Shown: positions 46,011 to 57,353, counted from the first letter of the stretch. The stretch: 64,000 nucleotides of DNA from Annulohypoxylon bovei var. microspora (GCA_022836615.1 MU405298.1:62001-126000), one strand, 5' to 3'. The notes: generated by a model from the letters alone, not told the origin. Made by a program: numbers and translations.

Positions 46011-47845
46011 TGGCGTATCACACAATCGCCGGCGCCTTTTCGGATTTGACCTCTCGGACCTAGGGCTACCTAAGTGGTAGGTACACACGAAGTATCGCCT
46101 ACACTATTCTACTAGGTATTCCTTTGAACGCCGGTGGGTCTTCTCATTTCCACGTTTCCTAAAATAAATAAACATCCTTAGGGGCCTTGCCATGAATCCA
46201 TGATATCCCATCTAACCTACATACATACGCGTAAACGATGCTCGAGCGCTCCGATCCGATGCTCTGGTTTGCTCGGCATTTAGAAGACGGTTTCGGTCTC
46301 CTCTTTTACGAGGCCAGCGTGTCACTGCACCTCCATTGAGACTCGTATGTTAAAATTATATCAAAATCGCAGGCATCGCAGGCATGCATACCGCATCCGC
46401 TTTTCCGAGCTTACAATGCATCGGCATAGGTCAAAGGAACGGAAAGACATGCGGCTGAAAATGACGACTACAACCATCGAGTAACTCGTAAAGATTAAAG
46501 ATCTATGTAAACTCGAACGTTTTCCATCGAGCTTTTTCTAAGGTTCTCTTCTAAGCATTTCCAAAGTCTAAACACGACTTTATTTCGTCCACTCAGCATC
46601 TGCCAACATTCACATCTTCAGTCACAACATGTATAATCAATCTCGCGCTCTCTTTACAAGAATTCCACCAAGCTGCACGTGTGTTACATGTAACATTTGA
46701 TAATCAGTAGATGAATCAGATCAGTGATAAATGATCGACAGGAACGGGAAAATCAGTTCTAGCCTCCCCCCCCCACATCCCACATTCCGACCTTACGGTA
46801 CCTACTCATTTTACACGTGAGTCGCCATTAATACCGCCGATCCGAATACTCGTCACGACGTTACATGAATCGTGGTATCTCTTTGACACCGAAACAACGG
46901 AAACTTCAAAGCTACCTAGGTGTGTAGCTAAATGAATTCTACCTTTCCTAACCCTTGATTTTCTCAATTGCCCTTTTTTTTTTTTCAATATATCGATATA
47001 TCAATAGCTAGTGCCAGTCAAACTATAGCTTCGATTCCTCGCACTATAAGCCGCTACATCGGTACTTATAAAGAGCCACAGGGGTAACTAGACACTGTCG
47101 TAGAATAATGTGTTCAGAGCTAGTTGGAACTATTGCATTATAAAGTCAAAGCATACAAAACTTATTAGCCAATGTCTGTCCTCTTCGACCACGTGCCCAC
47201 TGGGCAGTCTCAAGAGTTTTCAAATATCAACTACTAGAAGGGCCGATCACGTACTGCGAGGCAATTTCATCCGTGCCTTTGGGTTACTCAACAAGACTAA
47301 AAACAACGGCGTCTAAGTAGACACTAGTGCTGTCAGAACGAAAGCCTCGTCCCTCTAACATGCGTCGACTTTGCGGAACGTTGGAGGTTGAAAACCCGGC
47401 TTGAGCCGCCCATGCTAATAGATGACGATGCGGGCAGACAATGAACGTGGGGTGTTGATATATGCCAGGTAACTTTTTGCGACGCCGGGCAAATTTAGAT
47501 ATTGCTGAATGCCACATGTTATGTCAAATTACTATGATGTTGCTCGGTCCTGGATCTGCGATGCAATGGCACCAGTGTCAAACTATATTCAAGCGTGGAT
47601 GAAATGGGTTTCAGCTTAATCAGGCTGAAGTGACTGGCGTTCGAAGCATTTGAAGCATTTTTAACATGCCAGAAAAGAGGCTCTCGGGTCTTTACTTCAT
47701 TTCTGAGCCCAAACACGCCGAACCTTAGTTCTATGATTTTCTCAAGTCAAAGTTCATCCAAGTTCAAACATGCTCTGACGTTGAATGCACTTCCACCATA
47801 TCATTATCAGTTTATCAAAGTCTCATTCTACTTCGTGTGGCGTGG

Positions 47846-47871
47846 GACCTAAATTAGTAGACCCACGTTAA
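47846..47871 (+). repeat. Partial copy of the LTR-end sequence seen at 48172
   Basis: GTGGGACCTAAATTAGTAGA followed by CCCAC matches GTGAGCCCTAACTTAGCAGA plus CCCAC at 48171 with a few substitutions. The two copies flank tRNA-Lys. Confidence 0.5.
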
Positions 47872-48016
47872 AAAAAAAAGTTGTTCCCCGTTAACTTGAT
47901 TATTAGAGGCGCCTAATCATGGCTCTTTCTGGTTTCGATGATTGCAATGTCACGATATTATCGGTATACTAGCTAGTATACCAGGTGTTTGTGATCATCC
48001 AGTGAGTCCGGAACCA

Positions 48017-48089
48017 GCCTGGTTAGCTCAATCGGTAGAGCGTGAGACTCTTAATCTCAAGGTTGCGGGTTCGACCCCCGCATCGGGCT
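48017..48089 (+). tRNA. tRNA-Lys(CTT), no intron
   Basis: A 73-base cloverleaf: acceptor GCCTGGT pairs with ATCGGGC, D arm AGCTCAATCGGTAGAGC, anticodon stem TGAGA/TCTCA with loop CTCTTAA (anticodon CTT), T arm GCGGG-TTCGACC-CCCGC. A T-run at 48132-48140 can end Pol III transcription. A and B box sequences are normal. Confidence 0.95.
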
Positions 48090-48171
48090 CAATTCCCGAT
48101 GCATCTCTTCTCAAGAGATTCTTCGAATCAATTTTTTTTTAATTATTGTTTTCGTATGGTGGTGTAAAAAG

Positions 48172-48419
48172 TGAGCCCTAACTTAGCAGACCCACTGCGC
48201 CCCTAGAGGGACTCTTAGGATTGCTACAACGCAGCAGTTCCCCCTCCGTTAATATCAACCACCACTACTATCAGGTGTATGTAAGTATTCATATGATTTA
48301 TGTATGGCGTAATACTTGAGAGCTACGTAGGTATCTCACCTTGTAATATGTCAAAGGTTCAGTCCGTTGGGGGCTAGTCACGACATTGCACCCCTATATC
48401 TAAGATCCGCATTGTGACA
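48172..48419. mobile_element. Degenerate solo LTR (248 bp)
   Basis: It starts TGAGCCCTAACTTAGCAGAC and ends ATCCGCATTGTGACA, so has TG...CA ends. Flanks AAAAG on the left and ATAAG on the right would be an imperfect 5-base duplication. It shares the terminal GCAT(T/C)GTGACA and an internal GCCCCTAGAGGGAC with the LTR at 49620-49861. No internal retrotransposon coding sequence remains between the two. Confidence 0.5.
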
Positions 48420-51400
48420 ATAAGGTGAGATAGGAACTTGTCCCTAATTACATTTATATATTTGACGCATATTAAATAAAACATTTTGTTTTATGGTCAA
48501 AGACGTAACTATGAATTAGTTGTTTAATTGTTTCAAACATTATTTGTATGAGTGCCTTAATTAATAAGTCATTCTAGTTACTTCTAATAAACATATATTG
48601 CTAACCTAGATATAGATAGTAATTAACATTACTTGTTGACATTAACCTTTATTTGTTTGAAAGGTTGGACGAGCTAGTCTTAATGTTGATAGACCGATAG
48701 TTCTTATAATATGAAACCTAACGAATACGAAATAATGTAATATATATTCGTTTATATAATAGCATCGATCCAATCGTTCTTGTAATCGGATAAGTACCTA
48801 CCTAAGTTTTCAAAACATATAATTACTAATAACTATAGTAAATTTATAAAGAATGCAATAGAATTCATTATGAACTTGTGCGTAAAACTTAGGTTATGAC
48901 ATATCGATATTCATCCTTTGTAAAATATTAACTTATAAAACAAACGTAACGTTTTAAATTTTCTACCTTAGGTAAGTAAATTACAATTACCAGTGGAGAG
49001 TGAGTATTTGTCCGGGATGGGGACATAATACGTGTAAGTAACTTTCCCTTCATTATGCGACCCTCGTGTATACGGCTCATAGAAACCTAATAGCTACAAG
49101 TAGGTATCTAGGCAGGTAGGTAATTAACTTAGTTATAAGTAATTGAGTCGACACCCCTTGTTAGATAATTACATCGTCAACTTGTTGGAAAACCTGAAAT
49201 GATCAATTCCATTTTTGTTTTAAAAACTAGGTACCTTAGAAATGAATGATTTACAAAACGTATAAGAAATTATGTTAGGTTAAGTCACGAATTTCGACTT
49301 TGAATTAAATAAGAAAGAAAAATTATAACAAAAAGAAAAGCCTACTCGGATTACAATCAAAATTGCAAGCCGGACTTCTACATCGTGCTTAATGTGACTC
49401 ACGATAATAACGAAACCGAGATAAATATACCTTCAGAAAATTAGGGTTCAAGTATCACCTAGTAGATAAAAAGGGAATGTTTTCTGAAGCTACCTACTAG
49501 TTCTGAAACTTTTATTCAGTTAAGAGAAGTTTGTGGAACTCTAAGTGATCCAATTTATCGGCAAAGTTATGATAGGGAACTTCCTTAGTAAACAATGAAG
49601 AGTTCGAGCACCGCAGCAATGTTAGAGGTCTTCTCTGCCTGTTATGCCTCGTCCCTTTGGGAGGATAGCCTTAAGGTCTGGTCTGAAGACCCGGCAAGAT
49701 GGGAGCTCAGCCCCTAGAGGGACCATTGGGGCTAGTCCTGGAACAGAGCAGATAAAGGGCACGCTGTGTACATGTATACCGCGCTTCGTAGGCACAAGGG
49801 GTTAGAGCGCCTTGTGCAACAACATAGTTGTTTATCCATTTGCTAGGTTTGCATCGTGACAAGCAACGCCCAAATCAGGTGAAGACATCGAAAGGGGAAG
49901 AAACACCACGAAACCAAGATCCTTAACAGGACACATTGGAAATACAACAACCCGCTATAAAGGCTCCGGTTATTTTCAATCGTTTCAAGCAGCAATATGT
50001 CCCTAATTTTCCATTGTATCGCTCATTCATGGAACTCTAGCAAATTATTGTCATAGTGAAAAATGCGACGAGGCAAGGAAGCAAGATTGCCATCACTACC
50101 TACGTGCGTATGAAACAATAGGGCCAGTTAGCAATTATCACAACCTACTAGGTAGTTGAGGAACATTCATTGCTCTAAAGCATAGTTAGTAATGACTCTG
50201 AATCGAGTATTGAATAATATTTTACCAGCTGATGATTCCCTGCAACGAACTTAAATGTCCAGTCCAGTTGAGAAGTCGTATTAGCAATATGAATTCAACA
50301 GGTTAGGTACCTAGATATATAAATATGTATTTACTTTTGTTGGTATATTATTTCTAATGACAAATTTATTTTACCCCTTATTGGTTCAAATATACCAAGC
50401 GCCTATATTAATACTGACAACAATCAGTAAATCTCCAAAACACGTCTTCCTTTTAACTACCTAGGTAATTTGTTACGAAAAGAGGTTCCCTAATATCGGT
50501 GGCGGAGCCTAACCTAGGTTAAAAGACTTTGAAGGAAGCCTTCATATCCTTAATTATGGTCCTAAGAATATCCATTTAGCTGAGTTACCTATTAGGTATT
50601 TTAACAACTGTGCCAATGGCTAACAATTGTTATGGGCCTGATAGTAACCTCGTGACGACAAACACGTCCTGGTATATTCTACTGGGGGACTATAGGGGTG
50701 TATTGCAAATTCATTGGCCGGAGAATATCAGGCACAAACAAATTGGAATTATACTCGGCGTGGCAACTTTAGACGCTCTGGTCCGAATCAAGTCTTGTCA
50801 TACTTGTCGACAACCTATACCAACGCATGTAATTGCTAGATAATTCATATAGGATCAGCACTAATATGAATTCTAACAATGTTCCGAGAAAATTTTATGT
50901 GCGCTTCCATCTGCTCGTATCGAAAGTTTTCTGGGTGTCTGGGCACGTTGGCACTAGGTAGTCTATATCTTGGCTAAATGACTACCTTCCTCTTAAGATA
51001 TTTCTATCAATTAGTGTAACTAACGGATATTTTACAAACAAGTACGTCACTAGGCCACGACTGTGTAAACGATGGCGCAGTCTAGCAATGTACACGATAA
51101 GCTTCACAAGCTTTCTAGGCGTAACTAAAAACTAGATCCCGCAAGATGAAGTCGTTTCTTTTGTCGATAACGCCAAGATCGAAGATGCTCATTCCTTGGC
51201 TATTCAGCCCAGCTTTTTCGCTGACCACGAAAAAAAGTAGCTAGAACATTTATAGCAGGTAGGTATGCGATTCTTACATACATTTAATATCACGAACTAG
51301 CTCGACTCGATATCTACTGTAAGGGGCGAGGGGGAAACACATAGATTTACTCTATTTTCGGCCGAGCTGTGTCCCAAGCCTGTGACCCCTGTATTGTGGA

Positions 51401-52325
51401 AGCTGGGGAAGACCTGCTTCTAGAATTGCGATCACGTAGGCGTGCACGCGATTGGTAGGGGATATGTTATCATGTCTCACTTCCTTGATCGAATCCTACG
51501 TCGCGTCAGCAAAATCTCAAATCGCATTTGTGGATCAAAGCATGGGTTTTGTGTTATCGCCAACGACCTACCTAAAACGGCATAGGGTCAATCTCCAAGG
51601 GTCTCTGAGATAATGCGAGATGAGGGAATGTTGCTGGGTTGGGGAAACGAGACTCCAACCTAACTACAATGTTAACAGCGAATATGAGCCCGAAACGTAC
51701 CAGATTACCTAAGTACTTACGCTGCAATCGGCAATATAACAAACAGTATTGTTTGAAGAAACTGAGTATACTAGTCACGTACCGATCCTGCGCTCGCAAG
51801 ATTGGTCTAACGACATTGATATGGAGGTCGTCTAGGATCAGTCGGAGGATGGTGTCTGAATTTGAATTTACCCAATACCAAGGTCCTTGGCGCATTGCCG
51901 TAGACGTTGACAACCCCGAGCATCGTGTGATCGGATTGAGGGTTGAGAATGGATAAGGAGCCAGGGAACCGGGTCGTGCCCCCACTGGCCGCGCCGTTGC
52001 GGATAACCTCGTCCAGGACACTAGGATAGCCAGGCGAAGATCAGACGTATGCCGCTGATAAGCTAGGTATGTAGGTATGTATGTACGATGGGTTAGGCAA
52101 GCCTTGACGGGTTGGAGCGAGTGGTTATCATGTCTTCTTGGCTCGGCCGGCTGTTCAAGAATGTTATATATCTCTTGATACGCAGCGTTGCATTTCCCGC
52201 AGTCTGTCGATCCCTCTGTCTCTGCCCGTCCTCGTCCTTTTCTCTTATCTCAGGCGAGAATCCAAAACGGTAGAGTCGATCTTCTACTTCGAAGTTTCTA
52301 CTCTTCTGCAAATCAGATTTCCGCA
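48420..52325. other. AT-rich gene-free region
   Basis: Most of this stretch, especially 48420-49600 and 49980-50600, is visibly AT-rich with stop codons in all frames. Apart from the solo LTR at 49620-49861 I see no element boundary. It may be old repeat DNA altered by RIP-like mutation. The last part should hold the PTR2 promoter. Confidence 0.5.
49620..49861. mobile_element. Solo LTR (242 bp) with 5-bp target duplication
   Basis: It begins TGTTAGAGGTCTTCTCTGCC and ends TTTGCATCGTGACA, giving TG...CA ends. AGCAA occurs immediately on both sides (49615-49619 and 49862-49866), an exact 5-base target-site duplication as made by Ty3/Ty1-type integrases. Its composition is clearly richer in G+C than the flanks. 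Read on the other strand it begins TGTCACGATG, a common start of fungal Ty3-type LTRs. Confidence 0.75.
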
Positions 52326-54904
52326 ATGGGTGAGTCGTCCATATTTCTTTCAGATCAACATGCTGTTCAAGGTTGTTACACAGTTAATAGATGTCTTATC
52401 TTATCTTATGTCTTTGAAAGATACTGTATAATCTATTAAGAAAGGGTCTTGACTGGTTGTGAACCGAATCAGTCACGTGTCAGATATCCATCACGTGATA
52501 GAGCCAACCCCTGGGTGTGTGTCGAGAAGCTAATCCGCTTGTCTTTAGATACCGCCACCACCATTCCCACCGTTGTTGCTAGCATCGGCGCAGTGCGGGC
52601 CTCTACCGATGAAAAAGTGCTTGATGAGAAGGTCCAACCTAGTTCTTCAGAACGAGGTGTTACTGAAGATGGTCATGAGACATTTCACGGTCTCGTCCTC
52701 CCAACAGAGGAGGAGAAGTCGACTCTAAGACGCGTCGCTGGCAAGATGCCAGTAACTTGCTACTACCTATGCGCCGTAGAATTTGCAGAACGTGCTTCGT
52801 ATTACGGTTGTGCGTATCTTTATTTCTCTCTCTCTCTTCACGAACATCTTGGAAACTAATGGTTTCAAAGGCAACCAAGTCTACAAGAACTTCATCCGTG
52901 CCCCTCTGCCAGCGGATGGTAACGGCGCTGGTGCGACGGCGCCGGGAAGTGAGCTCACCGCAGGCGCCCTTGGGAAAGGTTCAGTTGTAGCCACTGCCAT
53001 GACGGAAGCATTTAAGTTTTTGGCTTATGCACTTCCCATCTACTTCGGATGGCTTGCAGATACAAAATATGGCCGTTTCAAGATGATTTGCTGGGGCGTT
53101 GGACTCTGTGGCTTAGCTCACGTAATCATGATCATCTCTGCGCTCCCACCTGTTCTTCGCTCTGGCAACGCCATCGGTCCATTCGCTCTATCTCTCTGGT
53201 ATGTACGAAAATTTCTACTCTATGACCCCCTTTGTCATGCTATCTGGATATAAAACTAATGTTCGCGTAGTATGTTATAGCACCTTTCACTTTCCTAATT
53301 TTTCTACTTGGTTTATTTCTCCAGACGAAAACACAACCTTGGAGATATAAGTTAGGTGCTCTTACGGCCTGCTAATACATAACAGACATGCTTTCCATCG
53401 GCGCTGCCCAATTCAAACCGAATATCTCTCCTACTGTAATCGATCAGAGCCCTCACAAGTTCGCCCATGTCATCACTGAAAAAAGCGGCGAGAAAGTCAT
53501 CGTGGATCCTGAGGAATCGGTTAATTCCGTCATGTTATGGTTTTGGTATGTATAAGAACATGCTGTGTCGAAGATTTTATGTTAAAGTCTTCGAACGGCA
53601 TTCAAATCCCTATAATATATATAGTAGCTAACGTTGTGGTAGTAAGTGAAACACCGCGCCTTGTGTTACGACATACACGAAGTTGACTTTCGGTATATTA
53701 AACAAGCAAATATTAGAAATGCTAACACTACATTTTCATACACCAGATCTGCTTATTAACATTGGCGCCTGTTTCGGTATCCCGACAACGTACTTAGCTA
53801 AGCTTGTGGGATATTGGGCCGCTTACTTGATTCCTACCATTCTATACCTCCTACTTCCGCCGCTGCTATGGTATCTTAACCCTCGTCTTGTTAAGCAACC
53901 CCCGGGAGGCTCAGACTTAGGCAATGTGTTTAAAGTCCTCGGCGACATCTTCGCCAATGGTGGTCTAAAGCGCATTGGAAGGTCAGGTTTCTGGGAAGCC
54001 GGCAAGCCGAGCGTGCGTAAGGCTGCTGGTAGCACGAAGGTATACGAGTACGATGATAACTTCGTCAACGACGTAAGGAGGACCTTCCAGGCCTGTGGTA
54101 TTTTCCTCTTCTCGCCTATCTGGCAGATCAATGACGGCGGTCTTGGTGCCGCTGCGAATGCCCTTACCGCTGGAATGGATACGAATGGTCTCCCTAACGA
54201 TCTTTTGGATAACTTGAACTCTGTTTCTATCGTCATAAGTAAGCCTCGACTCTTATCCCATATAAAAATAGCATACAGTACTAACAGACCGTCTAGTGGT
54301 TCCTTTCATGAACCACGTCATCTACCCACTCCTTCGAAAACGGGGTATCAAGTGGGGTCCTATTTCTCGAATGACCTTTGGATTTGCGCTTGGTACTATT
54401 GGCTCCATCGGTTACTCGATTCTGCAGTACTATGTTTACAAGACGTCGCCTTGCGGTTACAATGCTACCACCTGTGCTGAGATTTTGCCCGAGGGTGAAG
54501 TCTCGGTCTCTACCGTTTCTTACGCCTGGTATGCCATACCCGTCATCATCACCGCCATTTCAGAAATTTTCGTGAACGTCACCGCGTACGGAATTGCGTA
54601 CTCCCGAGCTCCCAAGAATATGAAAGGCCTTGTCGCGTCGCTCAACCTTTTTATGACCGCCGTTTCCGCTGCTATCGGTCTCGCCACTGCCCCGGCTATC
54701 AGTGACCCTTATCTCGTTTGGGCCTTTGCCGGCCCTACTATTGCGGGAGCCACGCTCACCGTCATCTTTTGGTTCACATTTAGACATATCGACAAGGAGG
54801 AATTCGTCCTAAACACGGACTTCGGCGATATGAAGAAGGACTCGGACCGCGAAAGCGATGAGGAGACAGCCCCTCAGCCAAAGACGATCGAAGAGAAGTC
54901 TTAA
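52326..54904 (+). CDS. PTR2: Proton-coupled oligopeptide transporter (POT/PTR2 family)
   Basis: Proposed exons 52326-52329, 52549-52809, 52871-53197, 53386-53544, 53747-54238 and 54297-54904 give 616 residues with continuous phase. Family motifs: FAERASYYG in the first membrane helix, GWLADTKYGRFK, FKPNISPTV and the large loop between helices, and the C-terminal YGIAYSRAPKNMKG. It imports di- and tripeptides with protons across the plasma membrane. The first coding exon is only ATGG; splicing gives MDTATTIPTVVAS. Introns 3 and 4 cannot be removed as single canonical introns without a stop or frameshift, but each works as a twin intron (see 53198-53385 and 53545-53746), restoring ALSLY-MLSIG and MLWFY-LLINIG. 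If those are not spliced so, the gene would be a pseudogene. The acidic tail ends EEKS. Confidence 0.88.
52474..52497 (+). promoter_or_regulatory. Pair of CACGTG E-box palindromes in PTR2 intron 1
   Basis: CACGTG occurs at 52474-52479 and again at 52492-52497, 18 bases apart, the second inside the palindrome ATCACGTGAT. The sites could bind bHLH factors. They lie inside the proposed first intron, just before the second exon. Confidence 0.4.
53198..53385 (+). other. Stwintron 1 of PTR2, type [D1,2]
   Basis: Exon base T at 53197 is followed by G (53198), then an internal intron 53199-53270 (GTATGT ... ACTAAT branch ... TAG). Its removal joins the G to TATGTT at 53271, creating a canonical GTATGT donor for the external intron, which ends at 53385 after a GCTAATAC branch and ACAG. 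The final junction T|AC codes for Tyr, as expected for the family. One-step removal from GTATGT at 53199 to AG at 53385 gives TGA. Confidence 0.75.
53545..53746 (+). other. Stwintron 2 of PTR2, type [D1,2]
   Basis: Exon base T at 53544 is followed by G (53545) and an internal intron 53546-53642 (GTATGT ... GCTAAC ... GGTAG). Its removal joins G to TAAGTG at 53643, making donor GTAAGT; the external intron ends at 53746 after GCTAACAC and CCAG. The junction T|AT codes for Tyr in MLWFYLLINIG. One-step splicing would shift the frame. Confidence 0.75.
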
Positions 54905-55215
54905 ACCATATATTAGAGATGGGCCTGTGAGGCATGGAGTTCCGAAGTGTCTTGCCTAAGGTATTTGACTTGGGGTTATTAGACATGACACTTGGTACAT
55001 TTATCGATATGTAAATTAATCAGGATATATGAATCCAGTTTAATCTTGAACATAAGTTATAACTAAGCGATTAATACATATTTACCTATGAAGTGTCGTA
55101 GGAAAACACAACCTGCCCATTCGCATCCTTCCCCACCAGCACAACCTTAGCTAGTAGCCCCTCAATTCTCGATACATTTTCCTTTAGTACCTATATACTC
55201 CATCTTTCCGCATGA
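54905..55215. other. Convergent intergenic region
   Basis: Short AT-rich spacer between PTR2 and the small hypothetical gene; no feature seen. Confidence 0.5.
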
Positions 55216-55683
55216 TCAGAAAGCTGAACTACTACTTCGATGAAAGGCTTCGATCGTTGAGCCCGTCGGGGGAGATGGACCGAAGCGTACCCCAAAAATG
55301 GCTTTATGAGTGACAGTGCGAGTCTTACTTCCGCGCACATCTTGAATCCCCTTTTGATGACGTTGGTGTTGTTCTTTCAAATCGCTGAATATACCGATGT
55401 CATTGAAGTGTGGCTTCAATTGCTGTTCCATAAACTCCTGTGCGTATGCAGGGGAATTTTCGAACCCCATGAATGCTACATTTGACAAGTCAAGACCTTG
55501 TGGCGAAACAACAGGCATTCGGGTTTGATGCTGTTCTGCAACCGGCAACTGGTAGAAGAATTCAGTGGAGTGAATTGTAGGAAAATCACTGGGTTGAAGT
55601 TTGACTGAAGGCCTCAATCGGAATATTCCATTCTCCCGACACTGGGGGCACCAGAGTACGTCCTCTCGAACCTCTCCTGCCAT
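55216..55683 (-). CDS. Hypothetical 155-residue protein
   Basis: A single-exon minus-strand frame that starts with ATG (MAGEVREDVLWCPQCREN). The CPQC pair could be part of a zinc site but no second pair is seen. The body is hydrophilic with QH-rich and basic patches and a serine-rich end. I do not recognise a family. Amino-acid composition and length suggest a real gene, but no splice or homology evidence supports it. Confidence 0.45.
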   Translation of the reverse strand: MAGEVREDVLWCPQCRENGIFRLRPSVKLQPSDFPTIHSTEFFYQLPVAEQHQTRMPVVSPQGLDLSNVAFMGFENSPAYAQEFMEQQLKPHFNDIGIFSDLKEQHQRHQKGIQDVRGSKTRTVTHKAIFGVRFGPSPPTGSTIEAFHRSSSSAF

Positions 55684-56083
55684 GTTCTGTTTTTGGACCC
55701 TCTCTAGCCCATATAACTATTAGGAAGTATAATAGTAGTGTGATGATTGTTGGTTTAAGTAGGTAGGTAAGTTCTCAAATGAGTGTCTAGTATTGAATAT
55801 TATAAAGAAATTAACGAACAGAAACGAAACAGTGATCTGTGCGATATATGTTGGTCTAGGTAAATTATATTCTGTATAACTAATATTGAGTTGAAGTTGA
55901 AAAGGAAAGTATAGTTAGGTACTTATATGGTTTTGAGGTAATTTCTAATAAATAGGATTTGGGACAGTATGTCATATGAGGGTGCTTAATCATAATTACC
56001 TATGAGCTGTGGAAGGCACAATATGTATGTTGAAGAAAGTACTCTCCTTTTTAATAAATAGGTACCTGCCTGCTTACTTACTT

Positions 56084-56743
56084 CGGGCCGTCCTAATACA
56101 CGGTGTCTTCATACCTAAACCACGGTGTCCACTTATTAGTTTCTAATAATAATCATATAATAGGTATACTTAAATTAAGGTACAAAGCCCTTACGAAATC
56201 TTGTACCTCTTTTACCTGGAAACTTCAACCTATCGCCAATCTTGCTGTCGCCCTTTAACAACCCTTCTTGATCTTATAGCAGCCGCCGGCGCCGCTAAAG
56301 CTGTAAAATAGGGGATTAGTCCATTGGTCGCCCTGCTTACACAATCGCTTACGTACAACAGTAATTCCAGCAGTTTCGGTGGCGCCAGAAAGGTCCTAAA
56401 TAGCTTCATTTAGGTTATTTTATACCTTATTCTCTAGTGGTGTAAAGGGATCGTCGATCGCCTGGTTCGAAGGCTTAGTGGCAAGGCTTTCAGGTGTTAT
56501 ATCGATTGTATCAGCAATCTCATTGTAAAGCTCGTCGTCGACGAAAAGTGGTAGGCTATCTATCGTGTAAGTAAAGAATGGCAGATTTTGTAAACTTTAA
56601 TCAGATTTGAAATAGAAAAGGTACAAAATTTAATAAGGGCTTTGTACCTTAACTTAAGTATACCCACTACATGATTATAATTAGAAACTAATAAGTGGAC
56701 ACCGTGGTTTAGGTATGAAGACACCGTGTATTAGGACGGCCCG
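56084..56743. mobile_element. 660-bp non-autonomous DNA transposon (MITE-like, possibly hAT)
   Basis: Terminal inverted repeats of about 130 bp (56084-56213 and 56614-56743) start CGGGCCGTCCTAATACACGG and are identical for about the first 63 bases, diverging inward. Both ends are flanked by the same 8 bases ACTTACTT (56076-56083 and 56744-56751), the duplication length of hAT elements. The flanks are rich in CTTA repeats, so the duplication could be partly chance. The 400-bp centre has no transposase frame. Confidence 0.82.
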
Positions 56744-56751
56744 ACTTACTT

Positions 56752-57353
56752 ACCTACTTAGGTAGTTGCGAGAGAGTTCGTGTCAGTGTTAAGGAAGTAT
56801 GTAGGTATATATCAGTGACTCCCTAAGCTCATACAACTTTGTACATATGCTTGAGCATTCATGGAAACACATCCTATCGTTATGAGCAAGCCGCTGGATT
56901 TAGTGTTGTCGGAGTTGAATGTTTTCGATAATTTGAAAAAAAAAAAAAAGCAGTGTTGCGCGCATAGCTAGCGCGACGAAAGTTGACATGTAGATATATG
57001 CCGTATCATGCAAAATCCCTGTGAGGCTGTCAACTAAAAGAGTAACTAACACGTACTAGGATGACTCCATGTAGATAAATCCTCCTTCATCCACGTACCT
57101 AGCCATGAATTCGGTAGATAGAAGGATTTTTTATACGACCCGTAGGCCATCAATCACCTGCTTAACCTCTGAAATTTACAAGACATCCAACTCCTACTCA
57201 GACCCCGAAACACCAAGCAACCACTAATCACAATTCTGCAAGTTCTGTAAAGTCAAGGCAGACAAACCCGAATATGAACAAGTCAATGGATTCGATCATT
57301 ACACATTTCCGTTTCCATTTCAGTATTATTATTACTACAAACCCCACTTCCCC
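56752..57353. other. Intergenic region 3' of the glycosyltransferase-like gene
   Basis: AT-rich spacer with an A-run at 56937-56949. No gene is supported. Confidence 0.5.

Larger units (their letters stand above)
43704..48016. other. 4.3-kb gene-free region rich in TAGGTA/TACCTA repeats
   Basis: No frame here is convincing. It contains a dense cluster of degenerate TACCTA/TAGGTA units (listed separately), a CTACCGCTCT-type short tandem repeat near 45827-45859 and several homopolymer runs. Part should be the cyclin promoter. Confidence 0.5.

Noticed and set aside
52326..54904. PTR2 as a pseudogene with two frameshifts
   Set aside because: Both apparent shifts sit exactly at donors, have the same pattern and vanish if each intron is a [D1,2] stwintron; the rest of the frame is intact.
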